Positions 33,494 to 42,060 of a DNA stretch of 64,000 bases are shown piece by piece. Source of the DNA: Prorocentrum cordatum (taxonomy: Eukaryota; Sar; Dinophyceae; Prorocentrales; Prorocentraceae); contig CAUYUJ010012714.1 in the NCBI GenBank assembly GCA_963575745.1, forward strand, positions 374,258 to 438,257, given 5' to 3'. A program made the position numbers and the translations under genes. The notes beneath the pieces are model-generated. The model was not told where the DNA came from. It did no database searches and saw only the letters and a program-made list of their open reading frames with translations. Positions within the stretch are counted from its first letter, which is position 1, and every line of letters begins with the position of its first letter.

Positions 33494-34690
33494 CGATTGT
33501 CGACTAGGCTGTATCCGAGCTTGATGTCCCGATCATGCGTCCACGGAGCTTCGCAGACCAGGCTCCTGATCGATCCCTTCTCCTGAGGAGTGAAACGCGA
33601 AGATCGGGGACGATTGCGGACGACGTCGAAACACAACCGGTCGCTCGATAGGCCCTGCTTCGTCGAAGCCTCTCGTTCTAGAGCTCGCCGATAGGCCTGC
33701 TGCAGCATTTTCTTCAGCATCGCGGAAGAGACACTCGTCAGCAACAACGATTCTCCGAAGTCATGCACGAAAGTTACGAAATCTGTCATAGACCACTTGA
33801 TCCGCTGTAAAGAGAGACGCATGGCGCTGATGGGGCCACCTACCTCTCGCCACCACGGCTCCGCCGCCGTGAAAACCGTCTTCCAGCTGAGGCGCAGCAG
33901 GTCCCAGGGGAGCGTGAAGGGGTAGGCGCCCGTCTGGAGCGCCCAGATCTCTTTGGCATACCGAATCACGGGGGCCACGGCCCCAATCCAGGTGGGGTCG
34001 TCATTAACGAGGAGGGTGGAGGACAGCGAGCGCCCCCGAACCCCAGGTTTCAGAACGCGCCCCGCCTCACGGCGGATTGCCGCCAGCTCGAAATCCGAGA
34101 GCCCGTGGACCTCCGCCCCGTACAAGACCCCACGGAGGGCCCCAGAGACCCAGATCCGCTTACTAATCTTCCCCAAACAACACCGAAGCTTCACCATCTT
34201 CCTGGTGGTAGCCTTCAGGGTGTCAGTACGCACGCGAAACGCTTGCCCTCTCCTGGCCACACGTCTGGGTCTCCCCGCGGCCTCATCGATTCCCAAATTC
34301 ACGGCGCTATCCGTGATCGGGCCCGCCAGCGGGCCGAGAACGTGACGAAGCCGCGATGAGACCTCAGCAAACGAGCAGACAAAAGAGGCCTTGTCCGGCG
34401 CCACCTTGCATTCCATGCCCAAGGTGAGAGCGTCGTGAAGAGCCTGCGAGGCCTGCTTCAAATCGCGCGCAACCTGCGACTTAGAGCCCACAGATGACAA
34501 GCAGCTTTCATCGATGTACTGGTCCAGCTGCACACTGGGCCCCAGCTGGAGGCTGTCGATGGGGGGCGATCATGTAAACCTTGACCCACGTAGTCGCTAG
34601 TGAACACCCTGCAATGACCCCTCGAACGGCGTAGTGGGGCCCAGAAACGTAGCCTGCCATACACACGAATCGGGCACCGCGGTAGGCAGC
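33400..34690 (-). pseudogene. LINE B: reverse transcriptase, C-terminal half, and Cys/His module
   Basis: In one frame 34,690-34,570 reads GPHYAVRGVIAGCSLATTW followed by VKVYMIAP, the RT block before the catalytic box. A run of six C (plus-strand GGGGGG at 34,561-34,566) shifts the frame, and the 377-residue frame continues QLDQYIDESCLSS. YIDE stands where Y-V-D-D is expected, so the second Asp is Glu. Thumb-like helices follow and finally RCEICGLCRDTEFHRLWCCP, a C-x2-C-x2-C ... H-x4-C module common in these LINEs. The N-terminal RT motifs are not found beyond the GGA tract. Confidence 0.75.
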
Positions 34691-34735
34691 GAGGAGGAGG
34701 AGCAGGAGGAGAAGCAGGAGGATGGGGAAGAGGAG

Positions 34736-34770
<35 letters not shown>

Positions 34771-34930
34771 GGAGGAAAAGGAGGAGGAGGAGGAGGCGGA
34801 AGAAAAAAGGAGGTGGAGGAGGGGGAGGGGAGGAGGAGGAGGAGGAGGAGGAGGAGGAGGAGGAGGAGGAGGAGGAGGAGGAGGAGGAGGAGGAGGCGGA
34901 CGAGAAGGAGAAGGAGGAGGAAAAGGAGTT
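34690..34930 (+). repeat. (GGA)n tract breaking the LINE B reverse transcriptase
   Basis: 240 bases of GGA/GAAGAG repeat on the plus strand. Coding similarity resumes immediately at its left edge (AAYRGARFVCMAGYVSGP on the minus strand), but on the right edge the frame MQWVGASGIITWSRLASCPL is not recognisable as RT. The tract therefore either inserted into or replaced the N-terminal RT. Confidence 0.9.
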
Positions 34931-35023
34931 CAGATAGCTCGAACGAGAAAAAACGAGGGCAAGCGGACAAGAAGCGAGACGAGACCAGGTGATGATCCCG
35001 CTCGCTCCCACCCACTGCAACGC

Positions 35024-35530
35024 CTAACACTGCTGTAATATGTGGTTGTGTTGGCCGCAGCATTCGAGCGCGCTTTGATGCCAACACTCGGGAAAGCTGG
35101 AAAAACAGGGATGGGTGGCAGGAGCGACGCGGGAGGAGGACGGGCAGGAGACGAGCGAAGCGACGGGCACCAAGACGGGAAAAACAGGGTGGAGTGAGCC
35201 AGACGGCGGTCTCAGGGCTACATTGGCGGGTGGCCTCAGGGGCCTCGTGCGCAGCGGCGGCCGCGCTGGGCGGCGGAACGGCGCGTGCATCGGCAGGCAG
35301 AGCTTCTTCGGGATTTGCAGGATGGGCCGCGTCAGCCAATCCGTCGCCACCAGTGGCAGCCTCGTGCAGGACGGGATCTTGAGGACGGAAACGTCCACGA
35401 CCAACGGCAGCGTGATGCGGGGCCCGCTCAGAGGGAGGGGGTTGTGCGCCACCAGCGGCGGCATCAGGTAGGACGTGGGCGTCGGGATGGGCATGGGCGG
35501 CAGGGTCAGCCAATCGATCCCAGCGTCGGT
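35024..35530 (-). pseudogene. Hydrophobic reading frame with LPLVA motifs, part 3
   Basis: Translation gives TPTSYLMPPLVAHNPLPLSG, then RITLPLVVDVSVLKIPSC and TRLPLVATDWLTRPILQIPK. The core ACCAGYGGCAGC (plus strand) that encodes LPLVA repeats every 50-60 bases here. Same strand and same motif as the two frames at 35.8-37.0 kb, separated from them by a GGA tract (35,568-35,692). It could be a piece of a multi-pass membrane protein or only a degenerate minisatellite. Unrecognised. Confidence 0.35.
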
Positions 35531-35567
35531 GCACGTAGTCCCAGCAGATACCCCACCAGAGGAGAAA

Positions 35568-35692
35568 GAGAAGGAGGAGGAGGAGGAGGAGGAGGAGGAG
35601 GAGGAGGGGGGGGAGGAGGAGGGGCAGGAGGGCGAAGGGAGGAGGAGGAGGAGGAGGAGGAGGAGGAGGAGGAGCAGGAGGAGGAGGTTGAC
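35568..35692 (+). repeat. (GGA)n tract
   Basis: About 125 bases of GGA repeat with GGC/GCA interruptions, dividing the hydrophobic frames on the minus strand. Confidence 0.95.
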
Positions 35693-35801
35693 AGCTCCAT
35701 GTGGCTGGACGTCGCGAGCTGCATGATGGGCTGCGGACGCCACTCCAGGCAGCGGAGCAGCACGAGCCTCGTCATGAGGCGCGACGGCACGCCGCGCAAG
35801 T

Positions 35802-36440
35802 TCATCGACCAGACCAGCGAGAACCAGACGGCCGCATCTGAGTTGGAGCAGATCGGGGCGACGAGGGTGCGACCGCCATCGGGCACTCGCCGAGGGCCAG
35901 CAGGAGCAGCACGATCCGCACCAGCGGCAGCGTCTTGGACGCCGTCGAGCACACGTACACCAGGAAGGGCATGCGGATATACTTCGAGAGCGGGATGTGC
36001 ACCACACGCGGAAGCGTCGACGTGCACGTGTTCGCCTCCAGCGGCAGCACCATCGTGGTCAGCAACAGGATGTACTTCGAGAGCAGACTGTTCGCCACGC
36101 GAGGCAGCGACGTCGTGCACTTGTTCGCCACCAGCGGCAGCATCATCATGTTCAGCGCAAACCTCGTCTGGCGGGTCGCTCTCCGAGGAAAAAGAAGACT
36201 CGAGCACAAGGACGAACCACGCGTCGAAGCAGCGGATGAAGGGCCTGTTCTGGAGTGGCGTCTTACGCCGTGCGACCTGATGCCATTCGCGGACAAGTGG
36301 GCGGAGAGCAGCGAGAGTATCGCCAGCAACGCGAGTACGGGCGCCGCTAGCAGCAGCGGCATGCAGGAAATATTCATCACGAAGACGGGCGCCACCAGCG
36401 GCAGCGGCATGCAGAGAAGGGTCAGGAGCGCCTGTGGCAA
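35802..36440 (-). pseudogene. Hydrophobic reading frame with LPLVA motifs, part 2
   Basis: 212 residues. It opens with TLLCMPLPLVAPVFVMNISC then MPLLLAAPVLALLAILSLLS, a likely membrane segment. Residues 95-160 hold a duplicated unit of about 31 residues: MMMLPLVANKCTTSLPRVAN followed by SLLSKYI, then TTMVLPLEANTCTSTLPRVV followed by HIPLSKYI. In DNA the duplication is near-exact (plus strand about 35,965-36,150). L-P-x-V followed by L-x-K-Y resembles the TM2-TM3 turn of Cys-loop channel subunits, but the match is too short for a call. Product unknown. Confidence 0.4.
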
Positions 36441-37006
36441 GCCGAGGAAGAGCCCAGCGGCGCGCTGCCGAGCGGGTTGTGGACGTGGGCCATCGCCGGG
36501 TGCATCGCCGGCGTCGCGTGGACGGGAGCCACTGGCGGCAGCGGCATGCAGGACAGGACCAGGAGCGCCAGCGACAAGCCGAGGAAGAGGCCCAGCGCCA
36601 TGAAGCCATCGCCATGGGCCATCGCCATGGTCAGGAAGCGGTCCAGCGCCGATTCGCGGGACCTCTGGATCAGCGTCGCGACGAGGAAAGCGACCATGGG
36701 CGATGCCAGCACGAGCATGCTCATCATGGGCCGGTGCAGCATCGGATCTGCAGGGCGGTGATGCTGAACTTCAGGACCAGGGGCAACGTCAGGAGGTCGC
36801 CCACGGATCAACTGCAGGAAATTCGCGACCAGCGGCAGCTCGTTGCCCATGCAGATGCCCAACGGAGCGATCACCCGCAAAGCGGCAGGAAACGCAGCAG
36901 CGTGTGGAAAAAACATGTAGTTAAAATGTCTGGCGCTTGTCAATTCGTGCTGGGCCGCGACCGCCTTGCGGCGCTCGGCAAGCACGGCGACGCAGAGCGT
37001 CGGCAC
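36422..37006 (-). CDS. Hydrophobic reading frame with LPLVA motifs, part 1 (candidate SL-mRNA-derived ORF)
   Basis: 194 residues starting at the ATG at 37,006, 178 bases downstream of the end of the spliced-leader match. Predicted membrane segments: AALRVIAPLGICMGNELPLV, MMSMLVLASPMVAFLVATLI and GFMALGLFLGLSLALLVLSC. The segment ends CMPLPPVAPVHATPAM, the same motif as the next frame (35,802-36,440), which overlaps it in another frame; a one-base shift near 36,430 would join them. No family is recognised. It could be a truncated or retroposed membrane-protein gene. Expression is unproven. Confidence 0.4.
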   Translation of the reverse strand: MPTLCVAVLAERRKAVAAQHELTSARHFNYMFFPHAAAFPAALRVIAPLGICMGNELPLVANFLQLIRGRPPDVAPGPEVQHHRPADPMLHRPMMSMLVLASPMVAFLVATLIQRSRESALDRFLTMAMAHGDGFMALGLFLGLSLALLVLSCMPLPPVAPVHATPAMHPAMAHVHNPLGSAPLGSSSACHRRS

Positions 37007-37143
37007 TCCTGCGGTGCGGCATGACGAACAGCGTCAGCAGCAAGGGCAGCATACGCCATCCCGTGGACATATGGCTCCGCGGGCCTCAAACGGTGGCGGC
37101 GCGGCGATGGGCCAGAGGGCCTTGGGCTACACAGCTGTGGTGA

Positions 37144-37205
37144 CCATTTCGGCCAAGTCCGAGACCCCCGAAGCGGGAACGGACTTGAGCCAAAATGGCT
37201 ACGGA
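37144..37205 (-). other. Exact DinoSL (trans-spliced leader) sequence, part of an inverted repeat
   Basis: Reading the minus strand from 37,205 to 37,184 gives T, then CCGTAGCCATTTTGGC, then TCAAG: the 22-nt leader that dinoflagellates trans-splice onto nuclear mRNAs (its first base may be A, G or T). It is followed by TCCGTTCC, not by a GT donor, so this is not an SL RNA gene but a leader copied into the genome with the mRNA it capped. The plus-strand sequence 37,144-37,161 (CCATTTCGGCCAAGTCCG) is a near-copy of the same leader plus the next four bases, in opposite orientation, so the two form a hairpin with an 18-base loop. Confidence 0.85.
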
Positions 37206-37253
37206 AGGAGGAGGAGGAGGAGGAGGAGGAGGAGGAGGAGGAGGAGGCGGGGC
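37203..37253 (+). repeat. (GGA)n tract abutting the DinoSL match
   Basis: About 48 bases of GGAGGA beginning at the last bases of the leader match (ACGGAAGGAGGAGG). Confidence 0.95.
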
Positions 37254-37254
37254 C

Positions 37255-37690
37255 AGACCTCGTGGCATCGACCACCCGCCCGTCGGCGGCACGCGGTTCT
37301 TTCTCGCGAATGGTTTGGGCATCGACCACCCCTTGTCAGGGGCCACTCCTGCCACCACCACCGTGGCTGTCCTGGTGGCGCCGACTGCCGCGCGAGGACC
37401 TGGCGAGCTCGAGCCAGCGGAGAAGTCTCTACAGCTACCCACCTGCATGGTTTCGGCCACCCCTCCGTCGAGGGCATTCAGGCGCGGATCGGCCCCGAAG
37501 CAGCAACGGCCATCCGCCTGTCGGCGGCTGTCAAGAGGGGTTCGACTCTGCACTCCGCCCGCGTGGCGTCGGCCACCCCCCCGTCGGGGGCACGCGAATG
37601 CGGATCGCCCCCGAGGCTGGCATTGGCCACCCGCCCGTCGGCGGCTGCCTCGGGGGGTTCGGCCCCGCTGCTCGTCTGCTCGCACCTCCA
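37255..37690. repeat. Degenerate ~57-bp tandem repeat
   Basis: Units share GCATCGACCACCCGCCCGTC or GCGTCGGCCACCCCCCCGTC, then GGCGGC, and about 25 bases later CGGATCGGCCCCGA. Units begin near 37,263, 37,320, 37,448, 37,505, 37,565 and 37,622. The minus strand reads VPPTGGWSMP and PPTGGWPMP variants. The last unit overlaps the end of LINE fragment C. Confidence 0.75.
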
Positions 37691-38520
37691 GATAAGCGCA
37701 AGCCCCGTCTTGGGATGCCACCCCAACAGCAACTTGCGCCACCTGGCTCCCAAGTTGGAGATGTACTTTCTCGAGCAGTGGCGCTCCGATGTCGGTGTCC
37801 CTCTGCATGTCTTGAGGAGCGCAACGGAAGCGCCCTTGCCCGCCCGCGCCACGCAGACCTCGCAGACCACGGTAGGTCCAGCCCTGCGCAAGCGGTGCTC
37901 GAAGTAATGGACCACCTCGTCTCCCAAAGCCCATGGCGTGGGTGGCGGATGCGCCAAGGATGGCCCGTCCTCCGATCCACCAGCAGCCGCCAGCGAGCGG
38001 ATGGCCGTCGCACCCTCGGACGACAGCAGCAGGGCGCCAGCGCTCCAAATGATCGATGATGGCCGCCACCCGCAGCTTGGAGAGGTCGGTGGGCTCGCAA
38101 GGCGACCTCGCGAACTGTTTCCACGCGGTGCCAGGCGATGCCGCCGAGCACGTGCCGCAAGCGCTGCGCATGGCCATGCCTCGGCCACACAGCTGGACCA
38201 ACGCGTGCCGGATGATCGCGACTAGGGCGGTGGCCCGAGGGGCAGGCGCCGGCGCGTGGCGCTGCGACTGCAAGCACTTCTCGACCTTGAGCGATCGCCT
38301 CATGGCCCGGCCGATGTAGGAGGCCACACGCCTGTAGTGCTGCAGCTCCACGCCGTAGAAGTCCACGTGCACCTGCGAGACCGCGCGCTGCATGGTCCCC
38401 TGCTTCGCGAACTAATCCGCCCACGCGTTACCAGCGAGCAGCGCGCGGAGGCCGCGGTCTAGGCGCGTCTGGATGTCATTGTGCGCCGGGGTCCAGACTT
38501 TGCCAGGGCGATGCGCCATA
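37660..38520 (-). mobile_element. 5'-truncated LINE fragment C (RNase H end and Cys-rich tail)
   Basis: The minus strand from 38,519 reads GKVWTPAHNDIQTRLDRGLR, then LLAGNAWAD, a TAG stop (38,412-38,414) and FAKQGTMQRAV. V-x-T-P-A-H and G-N-x-x-A-D-x-x-A-K-x-G are the last two RNase H blocks. A helical segment follows (YIGRAMRRSLKVEKC). After a frame change near 37,930 comes VVHYFEHRLRRAGPTVVCEV followed by CVARAGKGASVALLKTC, and then KYISNLGARWRKLLLGWHP and LALIWRCEQ, equivalent to the Cys-rich tail of LINE B. Upstream of 38,520 there is no RT, so the copy is truncated. Confidence 0.7.
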
Positions 38521-38639
38521 TTGTTTCGCAAATCTTGTAAAACATAGATTGCTAGAAACACACTGTTGGGGGTTTGGCCTGGTGTGTGCACTCTTCAAAC
38601 AAACATGTGTGGATGCGTTCCCTCTCGTACTCTTCCCAC

Positions 38640-38935
38640 TCCTGCTCCCCCTCCTCTTACTGTTGCCGATATCGTTCTCGTAATCGTTCTCGTCGGTGTC
38701 GTCATTTTTGTCTTCGTGATCATCCCGTCGTCAACACAATCGTTGTCCTCGTCATCGTTATCTTCCTCGTCGTCGTCCGAGTCCTCTTCCTCATCCTCGT
38801 CGTCGCCCTCGGCGTCGGCGTCGTCGTCGTCGTTTCCGTTTTCGTCGTCGTCGTCAATGTCGTCGTAGTCGGTTTCGTCGATATCGTCGTCGTGTTCGTT
38901 GTCGTCGTCTTGTCGTCGTCCTCAACGTCGTTGTT
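38640..38935 (+). repeat. (TCG)n-rich stretch
   Basis: CGTCGTCGTC-type repeats with many interruptions. The stretch between LINE C and this tract (38,525-38,640) has nothing recognisable. Confidence 0.85.
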
Positions 38936-38949
38936 ACTTGTCGTCGTTC

Positions 38950-40300
38950 CCCAAATCGATGGCATGCATCGGTTACTTCGTTGTAGAGCGGAGATCACGC
39001 CCGCGCCCAAAATTGGCGCGGGCCTCAAGTGCCCTCTGGGGGGGGGAAACGAAGCTCGATGAGATCGAGCAGCGCGGGAAGGATGAGATCGAGACTAAAC
39101 CCGAAGACGAAGACCAAGCGGCCAAGGGCGAGACCTCTGCGCCCGGCCTCCCCCGGGGCCGCGGTCCTAGTCTGGCTGCGGACACTGGGGCGCGGTGCGA
39201 CGAAGATGCCAGAGCCGGCACCTGCTCCAACACGCGGCAGCGACCCGGCCAAGGACCGACCCTGCCGGCGGCGAGGAGTGGGTGCTCAACTCGGCCCTGC
39301 CCCCCGTCCCACCCTCCTGGTCGCACCTGCTCCTCGGTCGGGCCGGCCCCTCCCCGTCCGCGCCCCAGCAGCAGCCTGGCGCGGGGAGGGGCGCCGACCC
39401 CGCGGCAGTGCCGCGGCAGTCAGGGTGCGGGGGCCGCCCGCGCGACAGCGCCGCTGCGGCGGCGCGGCCGCCTCCTGCGCGGCTGGGCGGGGCCCAGGCA
39501 TCCGCGCCCAAGCAGCAGTCGGCGGCGCGGCCGCCTCCTTCGCGGCTGAGCGGGGCCCAGCGTCCGCGCCCCAGCAGCGGCAGGGCGCGAGGTGGGGGCG
39601 CCCCTGCGGCAACGCCGCGCAGCGGGGCGCGGGGGGGCCGCCCCCGCGACGGCGCGGCTGCGGCTGGCCGATTGTCGACCGCCGCAACGCGCGTGAGCCC
39701 CGGCCGCGAGGGGCCAGCTGGTCGATGTCCAATCGCGATTGATCCGCTTGATCCTCCTCCTCCTCCTCCTCCTCTTCCTCCTCCTCCTCCTCCTCCTCCT
39801 CCTCCTCCTCCTTCTCACAAAAGAGTAAGACGAAGGGGCGGCACGGACATGAACTTTCGAACGTCCGCGCGGATCTCTTGGAACGGCGCTAGGATCCCCT
39901 CCATGGCGCGCGGAACGCATCTTGGACGCACCGCTCTTGTTTCTTCGAGCTCCGCTGGAGACGGGGGGGTGAGGTAGAGGAGGTAGAGGAGGTAGCGGAG
40001 ATGAGGAGGTAAAGCAGGAAAGGGTTGAGGCTTAGGAGGAAGAAGAGGTAGAGGCAGGATTTAGGATATCCGCCGGGCCCCTTGTGGGGCCACCAGGCTG
40101 TAGGCGCGGGTTCGCAGTTTCCTGTACCAGTTGTAGCTTGTAGTTTCCAGTGTTACAGTTCTGCTTCTTGCTGGTTACTGTAACTAGTTGACTTCTTGCT
40201 GGTTACTGTAACTAGTTGATTGACCGCGCGAGGGGGGGGGAGGCCCAAACAAGACTTTTAGCGTCCCCTGGGCGCGTTGTCTGAATTGCTGGGGGGGCTC
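38950..40300. other. GC-rich sequence and (TCC)n tract; no gene recognised
   Basis: 39,150-39,740 is CCGCGGC/GCGGCCGCC-rich with long overlapping frames on both strands. 39,751-39,815 is TCC repeat. At 39,975-40,055 GAGGTAGAGGA words recur. 40,130-40,220 contains a 30-base direct repeat (GCTGGTTACTGTAACTAGTT at 40,169 and 40,199). Confidence 0.65.
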
Positions 40301-40305
40301 GAAAT

Positions 40306-40832
40306 CGACACCCCTCACGCAGATCCGCGGGGTCAGGGTCCAAAAACACATGGGATTTGCCACATTTCTGAAATTCGGTGCCACCCCTCACGCAGATCCG
40401 CGGGGTCAGGGTCCAAAAACACAGGGGATTTGCCACATTTCTGAAATTCGGTGCCACCCCTCACGCAGATCCGCGGGGTCAGGGTCCAAAAACACATGGG
40501 ATTTGCCACATTTCTGAAATTCGGTGCCACCCCTCACGCAGATCCGCGGGGTCAGGGTCCAAAAACACATGGGATTTGCCACATTTCTGAAATTCGGTGC
40601 CACCCCTCACGCAGATCCGCGGGGTCAGGGTCCAAAAACACAGGGGATTTGCCACATTTCTGAAATTCGGTGCCACCCCTCACGCAGATCCGCGGGGTCA
40701 GGGTCCAAAAACACAGGGGATTTGCCACATTTCTGAAATTCGGTGCCACCCCTCACGCAGATCCGCGGGGTCAGGGTCCAAAAACACAGGGGATTTGCCA
40801 CATTTCTGAAATTCGGTGCCACCCCTCACGCA
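40306..40832 (+). repeat. 73-bp tandem satellite S2, about 7 copies
   Basis: Unit begins GGTGCCACCCCTCACGCAGA and contains TCCGCGGGGTCAGGGTCCAA and GGATTTGCCACATTTCTGAA. Start points at about 40,378, 40,451, 40,524, 40,597, 40,670 and 40,743 are exactly 73 bases apart. Copies differ mainly at one place (ACATGGG or ACAGGGG). No spacers, so not a CRISPR array. Confidence 0.97.
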
Positions 40833-40834
40833 CA

Positions 40835-40970
40835 TCCATCGCAAGGCGTGGTAACCCAAACTGCGAGTACTCCCTCGGCCCTTTAATCCCAAGGTGTGGT
40901 AACCAAGCTCGTAAACCATACACGTCTTACCAATCGCCCTGTGTGGTAACCCCTCTTGTGATCAGTTGGT
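40835..40970 (+). repeat. Three ~47-bp repeats around GTGTGGTAACC
   Basis: CAAGGCGTGGTAACCCAA (40,842), CCAAGGTGTGGTAACCAA (40,889) and CCCTGTGTGGTAACCCCT (40,938) follow the S2 array directly at near-regular spacing. Confidence 0.7.
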
Positions 40971-41689
40971 TTTGCCGATTGCGAATCGGCCTCGCATGAA
41001 GTTCCGATACTGCTGCACGACAGCGCCAAAGCCTCATGACTTAGCTCTTCCATGGCCCATTCTCCGAGAGAGGGGGCCGGCGGCAGAGGGCGAAGCCCTT
41101 ACGGATTAAAGGGAGGAGGAAATAGAAGCAGTAACAGAAATACATGTCCCAAATGTGCACTGTCATGAAGTTGCTGTGTACATTATTCAAACATGCACAC
41201 CCCTGGGGACAAGGGGTCCAGCGCAGATCCGAGAGATCCGCGCGGACCTCCGTGTCCCTGCCGTCTCCATCCTCCGCCTCGTTTTTGACCAACCCCGCTC
41301 CCAAACGGGGAACTAACGATACAAAGCCGCCCGCGGGTGGCCCACAAAGGTCAGGCTGCTTGACGACGAAGCACACGGTAGACGTCGGCTTTGACTAGAA
41401 ACAAAAGTTGGGTACTGCCTCGTTTTCGCTCCCAGAGGGTGGTGGGATTCGGTTCGGTGGGCACGGTGGGGCCCAGTGAGACCTGGTGAAATCCAGTGGG
41501 GCCTGGAGGGGTCCCGTGGGGCCGTGTGGCCTGGTAAAGGTTCAACCGGATTGGCCTAACAGGTCCGAGCGGCCAAATCGAACCCGTTGGAACCGGCCCG
41601 CCGCGGCCCGCCGCTGAAACCGAACGGGCCCGAACTGCACCCGTCCTGGGGCAAGGTGATGACAGTGAGAGAAGAACTATTGGGAACGG

Positions 41690-41800
41690 AGTGCAGGGTC
41701 TGGAACCCTGTGGAACACCAGCTCCGGCTTGGCCATGGATATCACCGCCACCCCAATCCGATACACAATGATCCAGGACCTCAAGCCTCCTGGACAGATT
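41690..41800 (+). repeat. Dispersed repeat R9, copy 1
   Basis: CAGGGTCTGGAACCCTGTGG, GGCTTGGCCATGGATATCAC and CGCCACCCCAATCCGATACA match 46,248-46,345 in order and orientation. The preceding 41,000-41,690 shows no gene. Confidence 0.7.
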
Positions 41801-41827
41801 TCTTAACATCCCCCCCCCACCGTAGTA

Positions 41828-42060
41828 GAAGCCTCCCGAATGGGGTCTGAGTGAATGCGGTCGGAGGATCGTGCCGCGCCGATGCATCGGCGATGCATGC
41901 GCGATGCATCAGCTACGTCAGCGAAGAGAAAGTCGGTGATGAATCGGCGATGCGGCGCGGTCCACCGAGCCACAGGCAGCCTAGACTCGGGCACTTTTCC
42001 TCCCCCTCCTCCTCCTCCTCCTCCTCCTCCTCCTCCTCCTCCTCCTCCTCCTCCTCCTGG
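41828..42060 (+). repeat. Dispersed repeat R2, copy 2, followed by (TCC)n
   Basis: 41,828-41,975 matches 27,938-28,115 (see there). 41,999-42,058 is TCC repeat. The rest up to 43,300 (GC-rich, several overlapping frames) contains no recognisable gene. Confidence 0.7.

Larger units (their letters stand above)
32210..34690 (-). mobile_element. Decayed LINE-type retroelement B (RT, RNase H, Cys-rich tail)
   Basis: In sense order (34,690 to 32,210): the last part of a non-LTR reverse transcriptase, a Cys/His module, an RNase H domain and a C-terminal Cys-x2-Cys tail. This layout is typical of dinoflagellate LINEs. The RT is cut on its N-terminal side by a GGA/TCC tract (34,690-34,925). Two frameshifts (34,561-34,566 and about 33,420) and two in-frame stops (32,702 and about 32,640) inactivate it. 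No poly(A) tail or target-site duplication is visible. Confidence 0.85.

Noticed and set aside
37184-37205. SL RNA gene
   Set aside because: No GT donor or Sm-like site follows the leader; the next bases are TCCGTTCC.
38640-39062. Val/Ser-rich plus-strand frame
   Set aside because: Follows from the TCG repeat.
40306-40832. CRISPR-like array
   Set aside because: Repeats are contiguous without unique spacers; it is a simple satellite.
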